This document shows positions 1 to 6,600 of a stretch of 64,000 nucleotides of DNA, piece by piece. The position numbers and the translations under genes were made by a program. The notes under the pieces are model-generated. The model saw only the letters and a program-made list of their open reading frames with translations. It had not been told where the DNA came from and searched no databases. Numbering within the stretch: position 1 is the first letter of the stretch; each line of letters opens with the position of its first letter. The stretch is from Bacteroidota bacterium (GTDB lineage: Bacteria > Bacteroidota > Bacteroidia > UBA4408): contig JADKHO010000002.1 of assembly GCA_016721765.1 (NCBI GenBank), positions 1,054,001-1,118,000 on the forward strand, written 5' to 3'.

Positions 1-2
1 TG

Positions 3-605
3 ATTTTAAAAAACGATAAAAATTTTGTGAATAATCAATTGGTATCTCCATCATATGCCACTACTATTGATTACTTAAAGTATGAAGCACTTAACATTGG
101 TATGGAAACTAATATAGTTACTCTGGGAGTGCCCAATGGCAAAGTATCCTTTTATTTTGATATGGGTGTGCGCTATAGCCGAGTGCCTGTGCAGGATAGT
201 ACTCGAAAAGTAGTTAATAGTGAATACCGAGCTGAATACATCAGTAATATGCCGGCAGCAGGACTTGTAACTTGGTATCCTAAGTTAAGTGCCGATATTA
301 AATCGGACAACCGCTTGGGTTTTGATGTTAACTTTATGCTTAACAACAGTACCTTACTCAGTAATAATCTTTACAATGCAGTGGCAAGTTATAGTAAAAG
401 CAATACAACTGCATTTTTTAGAGAACCGAATTCTAGATATACTGAAACATTTGAATTTAATGCGCGCTACCTGCCCGACCAAACTAATCCCGGTAACAAA
501 GTTTTTGCACGTTTCAGACTTACATGGCAGGTGGGCGATATGAACACATTTTATCCTCAGTTTCAGTTTGGTTATTCATATAAACTTAAATACACAGCAA
601 AATGA
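3..605 (+). CDS. outer-membrane beta-barrel protein, C-terminal part (5' end outside window)
   Basis: The reading frame is open from the first bases of the window, so the GTG at 27 is probably not the true start and the gene begins upstream. The visible ~200 residues alternate polar and hydrophobic residues in strand-like blocks (for example VSFYFDMGVRYSRV, RLGFDVNFML, FARFRLTWQVG) and end in FQFGYSYKLKY. That is the usual look of the last strands of an outer-membrane beta-barrel. No specific family was recognised. The stop codon overlaps the next gene's ATG by four bases (ATGA at 602-605), so the two genes are probably translationally coupled and act together in the envelope. The barrel assignment is an inference from strand periodicity. 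Confidence 0.6.
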   Translation: MLKNDKNFVNNQLVSPSYATTIDYLKYEALNIGMETNIVTLGVPNGKVSFYFDMGVRYSRVPVQDSTRKVVNSEYRAEYISNMPAAGLVTWYPKLSADIKSDNRLGFDVNFMLNNSTLLSNNLYNAVASYSKSNTTAFFREPNSRYTETFEFNARYLPDQTNPGNKVFARFRLTWQVGDMNTFYPQFQFGYSYKLKYTAK

Positions 606-1672
606 AAAAGGCACTACTTATATTAATATCAGTGCTTTGTAGCACACAGGTTTTTGCTCAATATGAGCAAATGAGAAATCTAACATCAATTGTCGCAATT
701 GAAAATTCGAGTTCAATCCCTTTTTATACCTCAAAAACTTTTTGGGAAAAGTATATAGTAAAAACAGGTTTTAAAAGTGAATTCACTTGCTTTTACTATT
801 TAAAAGATAAAGACGGCTTAATTTATCAAATCCCTGTAAAAGAAACTATAATATATAAAACAGATTCAAGACCTAAAATTTCGATAGTTCTCAACCCAAC
901 TACTGCAAAATCAAAGATTCAAAAGAAAGATAAAGTTTTTGAAAGTGATTATACCCTTATTAACCCCAGATATGATATTGATTCACTTAATTTTGAAAAG
1001 ACTGATCCAGAAAAAATTATTGCCCCAATAGCTAAGGAGCATCACCTTAGAGATGGAGAATATTCTCACCTTGATATTCGCAACCAATACATAAATATGA
1101 TGTATGAATACAAAAATGCAAAATCCATTTATTTCTTTGGAAACTATAGCCCGAATACAAGCTATAGAAGACTTGTTGCAATAAAACCAACTACAGAGTA
1201 TTACGATTTTGTTGAAAAAGCGCAGCAAAAAGATAAATCAGTTACCCATGCAAGTGATGAATGGAACGCTGGCATTGGCTATGGCTTTGGAACAGGAAAT
1301 TCTTTTACAGTGGCATATTCGCAATTTTACAACCATTTCAAAACGGATGGAGAAATAATATACGGAGGTACGCTCAATAGAGGAATGTTTTTAAGTTACC
1401 GCTATCAACGCATTCATATGAGTCGTTGTGCGCAACCAGTAATAGAAGCTAGCTATGGCATAATAGAGAAAAGCAGAAATGATGTGTATAAATTAGGATT
1501 AGGATTATCATTTATGTTATGGTCGAAAAATTTGTATATGAATACTGTTCCATATTTCAGAAGCAATTTCAGGGCTAATGCAGATTATACCGGAGAAGAT
1601 GAAATAGGTGCAAGACCTTACAGTTTTGGCTGTGATGTAGGTTTAGTTTATAAATGGTGGGTGCATTATTAA
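602..1672 (+). CDS. secreted protein with probable C-terminal outer-membrane strands, unknown function
   Basis: The protein has 356 residues. Residues 1-20 form a clear signal peptide ending in VFA-Q. The middle (about 25-215) is charged and has no recognised domain. From about 220 the sequence becomes barrel-like, with Gly/aromatic alternation (GIGYGFGTGNSFTVAYSQF, RGMFLSYRYQR, YKLGLGLSFMLW), and it ends in VGLVYKWWVHY. The ATG lies inside the stop codon of the upstream barrel gene, so the two form a coupled pair. No close family is recognised. An envelope location is inferred from the signal peptide and the strand pattern. The gene is followed by a long gap and a gene on the opposite strand, so it is the last gene of its operon. 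Confidence 0.65.
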   Translation: MKKALLILISVLCSTQVFAQYEQMRNLTSIVAIENSSSIPFYTSKTFWEKYIVKTGFKSEFTCFYYLKDKDGLIYQIPVKETIIYKTDSRPKISIVLNPTTAKSKIQKKDKVFESDYTLINPRYDIDSLNFEKTDPEKIIAPIAKEHHLRDGEYSHLDIRNQYINMMYEYKNAKSIYFFGNYSPNTSYRRLVAIKPTTEYYDFVEKAQQKDKSVTHASDEWNAGIGYGFGTGNSFTVAYSQFYNHFKTDGEIIYGGTLNRGMFLSYRYQRIHMSRCAQPVIEASYGIIEKSRNDVYKLGLGLSFMLWSKNLYMNTVPYFRSNFRANADYTGEDEIGARPYSFGCDVGLVYKWWVHY

Positions 1673-2559
1673 AGAAACTTCAATGAATCTGCAAATTTTT
1701 AAAGACTTAGTTGTTGCCTTGAAATTGAGTGATGCAGTAGCTTTGGTTTTCATATTTTTATAATTAATTACCTATAAAAATAATATAAACTGATTTATAT
1801 TCCTCTCTTAATATAATCGCTCTAAAAGAGTGAATATTACCGAGAAGAAACACATATAGAAAATTCCTGTCTAATTCTCATATGATTTTATATCTTAGAT
1901 TAGGGATTTTCATATTATTAATAATTGCAATTAATTGCCAAAATACCTCTATAAAATATGATTTTCCGAGAATTCCTCTGAAATTTAATTTTTTCTTCAT
2001 CCCTATTTTACAAAATTTTTGTGCGACAATTTCCGAAATATGACGACATTTTGAAACTCCATTTTTTGCGAGTATAGTGCTAGATAATTGCTGCACGCGT
2101 TTGTGCAAAGCTCAAAAACGATAGATGCCATTCGGGATTTCAAAATGTAAGTTTTTATTTTCCAGCATTGTAGATTAACGGAAATTAGAAACGCATTTTC
2201 ATATAAAATGAACCATAAAAGGAAGATAATAATTAGTTATCGATTAATGGTTCGCAAGTACTTATTTAGAAAATCCAATATTTAATAAGTCTTTCAATTT
2301 CGTTTAATTCCTCACCTCCATTAAAGTTATTTTCTTTTGCGATACCTGGCAAGAACATGCAGCATTTGGAGCTATTGATGCTGTGATTATGATAGTATTA
2401 CGATACTAATTTCGGAGAAGTAAAAAACCTAGGAAACCTAATTAAAACTTTTCTAAAACCAATGTGATTGCAAGACCTGATTAACTTTTTGCTGCGGTCA
2501 AAAAATTTGAATAAACTTAAAATCTTCTCTTCATTTAAGAAGAAGCTAGAATGCAAGGT
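1673..2559. other. intergenic region, no supported gene
   Basis: About 890 AT-rich bases lie between convergent genes. A 76-codon minus-strand frame (2108-1878) starts with a Cys/His-containing stretch but has no homology I can name, no credible ribosome binding site and no partner gene. I do not call it. I see no RNA gene or clear terminator here. Confidence 0.4.
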
Positions 2560-3921
2560 TCATTTCTTAAATTGATAATATGTTCCTTTAGAAAAACTAA
2601 TAGGGATTAAATTTCTTTTCAAAGGAGGAGTATCAGAGTGAAGAAGTTCAGTAATATCCGTTAATACAGCCCTTGATTTTGCATACAAACTATGATTGAA
2701 AAAGTCAGAAATCTCGAGGTTCGAAGCATCTATGAGTTCATAGCCTTTCATAATAAAATAATTATTTCCCTCCGTATTTCCTAATCTTGGATTATGGCCA
2801 TTCACTTTCTTTGATTCAACTAGAGCTCTATCGTTGGATGAAGCATATATTGTAATTCTCTTGGCTTTCCTCACAAGATTAGGCGCAATGTTATTTCTGA
2901 AACTTTCAACATCAATATCGGGTGCAGCTAAAATTATTTCATTAAACTGGATATCACTATTATTAAATTCAAAATTCTTAAGAGCCTTTGTCAATATATC
3001 GGTTCCCATACTATGGGCTATCAAATGGATTTTTTTTGCATTAGATAACGCAACTACTTTCTCTAAGAACCTGATAAGATGCGGTATTGTCCACTCAATT
3101 TCATTCCTGTCAGCTAAATAGTCGACAGTTTTGTTTTTTGAAGGCCAACTGTAGAGGATCGGTGCACCATTAAATCCAACATCATACGCAATCTGTGCAG
3201 TTCTTCTTGCTGCTTCCTTGAAGGATGTATTATAACCATGAATAAAAACGAATGCATCATTCTCATCAGAGTTAAAAACCAATGCCTTAAGTCTCCTGTA
3301 GGCTCTGGCACTTGAAGTATCAATGTTCAATAATGTAACATACTTACTAATATCGGTATAATCATAAAATCTGTTTTGCATTCCCACAAACCAGGGACTC
3401 TCTAGTTCTCCCATTTCATGTGTTATGGGTAGTGTTACGTTTACAATTCCTACTTGAAAATCCTTCGTTAAATTCCTTTTACTACCATAATAATTATCAA
3501 GTTCTTGGGATCCCGTGGGATTCCTATCGGTTCCATAAAATACAGGAACAATAAAATAATCATGTTGTTTGATTATATTTGGTTTAATTACACTAATATG
3601 TTTTCGTTTGTTGGATTTAATTATTTCTAAGGGGAAGCTTGTATCTGCCATAGCCTTTGCGAATACCTCTTCGGAATCTCTCTTAGTCATTGGACTCTGG
3701 AAATCTTTACAATGATTAACCATCTCGTTTAATGTCTTTTTATCATTGTGTGAATTAATCCAAAAAAAAATGCCTCCTAAAATCAAAAGAATTATTGCAA
3801 AATTCAATGCTAAGGTTTCAAGGTATTCGTCTAAATCCCTAAACTTGATAATTCCAATAATTACTACACCTATGATAAGAAAATAAGGAGGTGCCAACTC
3901 AATAAAGTTCATTTCTTCCAT
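2560..3921 (-). CDS. membrane-anchored alpha/beta hydrolase of the DUF900 type
   Basis: This 453-residue protein has two N-terminal hydrophobic segments (about 11-26 and 38-54), which anchor it in the membrane. A DUF900-type esterase domain follows. Family hallmarks visible are VPVFYGTDRN (about 126-135), a VNVTLP...HEMGELESP stretch, the oxyanion-hole motif VFIHGYN near residue 227, the nucleophile elbow AHSMG (Ser about 303) and the acidic residue in LAAPDID (about 332). A catalytic His was not pinned down. DUF900 proteins are predicted serine hydrolases of unknown substrate. The gene stands alone: its 3' side faces the 602-1672 gene and about 1 kb without genes lies upstream. The start is the first ATG; a second Met at residue 4 is possible. 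Confidence 0.8.
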   Translation of the reverse strand: MEEMNFIELAPPYFLIIGVVIIGIIKFRDLDEYLETLALNFAIILLILGGIFFWINSHNDKKTLNEMVNHCKDFQSPMTKRDSEEVFAKAMADTSFPLEIIKSNKRKHISVIKPNIIKQHDYFIVPVFYGTDRNPTGSQELDNYYGSKRNLTKDFQVGIVNVTLPITHEMGELESPWFVGMQNRFYDYTDISKYVTLLNIDTSSARAYRRLKALVFNSDENDAFVFIHGYNTSFKEAARRTAQIAYDVGFNGAPILYSWPSKNKTVDYLADRNEIEWTIPHLIRFLEKVVALSNAKKIHLIAHSMGTDILTKALKNFEFNNSDIQFNEIILAAPDIDVESFRNNIAPNLVRKAKRITIYASSNDRALVESKKVNGHNPRLGNTEGNNYFIMKGYELIDASNLEISDFFNHSLYAKSRAVLTDITELLHSDTPPLKRNLIPISFSKGTYYQFKK

Positions 3922-4717
3922 AACTATTTACATTTGAGTTTCAAACTAATATAATATTTAACTTGAACCATTATTGTTTTCCTTTTCTAATCATTTCCGC
4001 ATAAAAAGTTTGTTCTAAGCCCAATCTATTGCGTATTGTATTGAAAAGTATTTGTGTTTCGTTGAGTTGTCTTAATATTACGGCTAATTGTTTGATGATA
4101 CTTGAAGATCAGGGCTTTTGCCACAAAACTTTCATTGGAACACAAAACCCCACCTTTTGGTTATGTGCTGTAATTGCTTGCGCTTTCTTGTTGATTTATT
4201 ATTACCATAAGTCCAAAGCTGTTTTGAAATTGATTAGCAACTGCCTTACACAACTTTTCCAGTCAGTAGTAAATTTCCCTGTTTGCTTAATCCAAAACAC
4301 AATTAAGTTATCTTTCACCCTTTCAAAGTAATCCCAAATAAAACGGACCTAGATGATAACTAATTTCACTCATTTATTTCCATCGGAAAGCTAATCTTTG
4401 AATGCTTTCAATTGTCGGTTTCTATAAATTTGGGAATTTACGATTCGACTCAAATCAGCTTTTCATTCAGGCCATCTGCCATTCAAAATAATTTTGAACA
4501 CACTTTAGAAAAAAATCCACACTCGTCAGATGAGTTCAGCATTCTTCAATTTTGAAATCAAGAATAGTACTTGGGATTATTGATAAGTTTTATAAGCATA
4601 CTAGGCTTTCTGTTATTTATCTTGACAATCCTTTATCCTTTCACTAGTTGGCCAATTATGAATCAATTGGATTAAAAGTAAAATCGAAGTTTCAAATTTA
4701 ACTCAACAATTAATAGG
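3922..4717. other. intergenic region, mostly without genes
   Basis: About 800 bases lie between the divergent hydrolase gene and the first palindrome copy. A 100-codon + strand frame (4029-4331) contains HKTFIGT followed by a hydrophobic AVIACAFLL segment, faintly like the C-terminal part of IS4-type transposases. No catalytic residues or element ends are visible, so this is at best an old remnant. Nothing else was recognised. Confidence 0.35.
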
Positions 4718-4745
4718 TTGTACCCCGTATTTTTACGGGGTACAA
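4718..4745. promoter_or_regulatory. perfect palindrome, copy 1 of TACCCCGTA-N4-TACGGGGTA family
   Basis: Two 12-base arms (TTGTACCCCGTA / TACGGGGTACAA) are separated by TTTT, a perfect dyad. The same core occurs at 6447-6484, 42253-42276 and 59889-59910. This copy lies 223 bases upstream of the small Cys-rich gene and 576 bases upstream of the orphan response regulator. It could be an operator for a dimeric LuxR-type regulator or a REP-like repeat. The dyad is directly visible; the role is inferred. Confidence 0.75.
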
Positions 4746-4968
4746 ATAATTTTCTCAGTTGTATCACTTTCAGGAAAATATTAAAAGCTCATTTAAAGAG
4801 ATGCAGCCAATCCAATAATAGCTTTAAACCAATTCACTTTATGAGATTATTCTCTAGTCAATCCTAATCACTTTCAAACTCACCCGCCCCACCTAAAAAT
4901 TTTAATTAGTTTTCAACACCCCCACTAAAAAGAAAACTGAATAATTATTTTTACAAAAAAGCCATGAA

Positions 4969-5202
4969 ATGGAACATAAGGATTTAGACAAAAATGAATG
5001 TGCAATAAATGGTTGCGCTATTAAGCATTCATGGGATATCTCTCAAGTAATAGACACTAAGGACTGGATTTTAGGGCTAAGTGCCTGTTGTTGTCCGGCT
5101 TGTGCGAAAAAAATTACAGACTTGAGGAAAGTTGAAAAACTGAACAGCAGCGATTATTTTCTTTATTTGCGAATTGTTGACTACCTCTGTGTATTGAGTT
5201 AG
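4969..5202 (+). CDS. small Cys-rich protein, unknown
   Basis: This 77-residue protein has two clusters of cysteines (C-x4-C near residues 11-16, then CCC-x2-C near 40-45) plus a His, which could bind zinc. It has no signal peptide or membrane segment, and I do not recognise the family. The start is the ATG at 4969; the ATG at 4964 is in another frame and stops at once. It lies between palindrome copy 1 and the response-regulator gene, about 120 bases before the latter, so it could be co-transcribed with it. Its short length and lack of homology leave some doubt that it is expressed. Confidence 0.45.
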   Translation: MEHKDLDKNECAINGCAIKHSWDISQVIDTKDWILGLSACCCPACAKKITDLRKVEKLNSSDYFLYLRIVDYLCVLS

Positions 5203-5290
5203 TACTTGAAGTACTGTATAGAATTGCTTTTAACTATTATTTTTGAATTTATTTACTTTACTTCATTCATAGTTGCTTCTACTAGAATAA

Positions 5291-5298
5291 TAAATTTG
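5291..5298 (+). promoter_or_regulatory. candidate -7 promoter element TAAATTTG
   Basis: This exactly matches the Bacteroidota -7 consensus TAnnTTTG and sits 23 bases before the ATG of the response-regulator gene. A TTG at 5273-5275 gives a spacing of 15 rather than the usual 19 or so, so the -33 part is weak. Confidence 0.35.
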
Positions 5299-5321
5299 AA
5301 TAAAATAGTACCCTACCCTGC

Positions 5322-5969
5322 ATGGATAAAATAAAATTGGCAATTGCCGATGATCATCACTTATTCCGAAAAGGTATGATATCCTTGCTGCAGGATCAAA
5401 ATTTATTTTCAATTGTTCTGGAAGCCGAAAATGGCAAAACCTTATTAGAAGCATTAAAATTAATTGAAGTAGATGTGCTTTTATTGGATTTGAGAATGCC
5501 GGTAATTTCCGGCGATGAAGCGCTTGACATAATTAAATTCTGCTTCCCAAGCATTAAAATTTTAGTGCTTACGATGCACGACGATGATGTTACCATTAAA
5601 ACAATGATTGGTAAAGGAGCCAATGGATTTTTAATGAAAGACGATTCTTTGGAGGCTGTTATTGAAGGGATAAATACCGTGTACTCAAAAGATTATTATT
5701 TTACTCCTAGAGTGCTTAATGTGATAGAGAAGGCAGCCGAAAAAGAAAGCCGAACACCAAAAACGATCGAACAAATTGAATTCACAAAACGTGAACTTGA
5801 AATACTACAATTAATTTGTCATGAATTTTCGACTAAAGAAATTGCATCAAAATTAAAGTCTGCTGAACGAACTGTGGATTGGCATCGAAAAAACATAATT
5901 GAAAAAACAAAATCCAAAAATACTGCCGGCATCGTTTATTATGCTGTAAAAAACCTACTTGTAGATTAA
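5322..5969 (+). CDS. NarL/FixJ-type response regulator (REC + LuxR HTH), orphan
   Basis: This 215-residue protein has an N-terminal receiver domain (about 4-120). It has the acidic pair D10-D11, the phospho-acceptor D56 in LLLDLRMP, T84 and K106 (FLMKDD). A LuxR-type helix-turn-helix follows at about 148-212 (FTKRELEILQLIC...STKEIASKL...RTVDWHRKNI...KNTAGIVYYAVKN). Phosphorylation should drive dimerisation and binding to a dyad site. No histidine kinase gene is adjacent, so its partner lies elsewhere. A frameshifted paralogue of its DNA-binding domain follows 25 bases downstream. It lies between two copies of a perfect palindrome and upstream of the RHS operon, making it a candidate regulator of that operon. 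That link is inferred from position only. Confidence 0.9.
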   Translation: MDKIKLAIADDHHLFRKGMISLLQDQNLFSIVLEAENGKTLLEALKLIEVDVLLLDLRMPVISGDEALDIIKFCFPSIKILVLTMHDDDVTIKTMIGKGANGFLMKDDSLEAVIEGINTVYSKDYYFTPRVLNVIEKAAEKESRTPKTIEQIEFTKRELEILQLICHEFSTKEIASKLKSAERTVDWHRKNIIEKTKSKNTAGIVYYAVKNLLVD

Positions 5970-5994
5970 CATTCTCACTCACAATTATACATTC

Positions 5995-6232
5995 ATGGCG
6001 CATTCGAAACAACTTGAAAATAAAAGGCTAAAGCCATTAACCGAAAAAGAAATAAAAATAATAGTTCTAATATGTCAGGAATACACAAATACTGAAATTG
6101 CAGAAATACTTACTATAAAAATACGCACGCTTGAATGGATTAGAGCCAAAATAATGGTAAAGGTTAAAGTAAAAAAGTTCAATTGGTCTCTATAAATTTG
6201 CACTCAAAAATAAACTTGTTAAGTTGAAATAA
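5995..6232 (+). pseudogene. stand-alone LuxR-type HTH protein, frameshifted near the C-terminus
   Basis: The ATG frame gives a LuxR helix-turn-helix (LTEKEIKIIVLICQEYTNTEIAEILTIKIRTLEWIRAKIM) like the DNA-binding domain of the preceding response regulator, with no receiver domain. The frame ends at 6195. However, the +1 frame from 6173 reads KSSIGLYKFALKNKLVKLK and stops at 6230-6232, which matches the end of the upstream protein (KNTAGIVYYAVKNLLVD). Removing one A from the A6 run at 6171-6176 joins the two into a normal ~78-residue domain. The gene is therefore either a recent pseudogene, phase-variable, or affected by an assembly error. If intact it would bind DNA constitutively or dimerise with its neighbour. 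Confidence 0.75.
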
Positions 6233-6446
6233 ATTCAAATTAGTTAATTCACTCTTTTACTTTTCAAGGTTGAAATAGTTAGATCATGGTATCCTCCATT
6301 CTTAGATTTATTATCAAAATCTAGCCATTAAAAGATTTTTTATAGCATTTCTCTAGCCTTCTATTTTTTGAATTTTCGTTCAAAACTAACGGTGTTTCGA
6401 CTCTTGAAACCATTCTTTATTCTGAATTTCAAATAGTTACAATAAA

Positions 6447-6484
6447 ATAGCTTGTACCCCGTAAAAATACGGGGTACAAGCTAT
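6447..6484. promoter_or_regulatory. perfect palindrome, copy 2 (17-base arms)
   Basis: This is the longest copy of the family: 17-base arms from ATAGCTTGTACCCCGTA to its complement around AAAA. Its last base is 116 bases before the first gene of the RHS operon and 66 bases before the candidate -33 element. This spacing resembles copy 4 (112 bases before a T9SS cargo gene). It could be an upstream activator site. No T-tract follows, so a terminator is less likely. Confidence 0.75.
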
Positions 6485-6549
6485 ACCATGCAACATTATA
6501 TTTGAAAAATCGAATTAACATATACCTGTTGATATTTTTAACATTTTTT

Positions 6550-6578
6550 TTGATTTAACAATTAAATTAATACTTTTA
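6550..6578 (+). promoter_or_regulatory. candidate Bacteroidota promoter of the RHS operon
   Basis: TTG at 6550-6552 is followed after 18 bases by TACTTTTA at 6571-6578, one mismatch from the -7 consensus TAnnTTTG. Transcription would start about 10-15 bases before the ATG at 6601. It is the only such match noticed in the 400-base gap before the operon. Confidence 0.4.
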
Positions 6579-6600
6579 CCCGACAACCCCAAGCCACTTT

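Noticed and set aside
1878..2108. 76-codon minus-strand frame in the first gap
   Set aside because: It has no recognised homology, ribosome binding site or partner gene, and its composition is like that of the surrounding gap. A repeat-derived frame cannot be excluded.
4029..4331. 100-codon + strand frame with HKTFIGT and AVIACAFLL, faintly like the end of an IS4-type transposase
   Set aside because: It has no DDE residues, no element ends and only a short resemblance, and the reverse strand also gives protein-like stretches. Too weak to call as an element.
4718..4745. Rho-independent terminator reading of the palindromes
   Set aside because: The spacer is only four A or T bases and no T-tract follows. 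Copies lie upstream of genes rather than just after stops.
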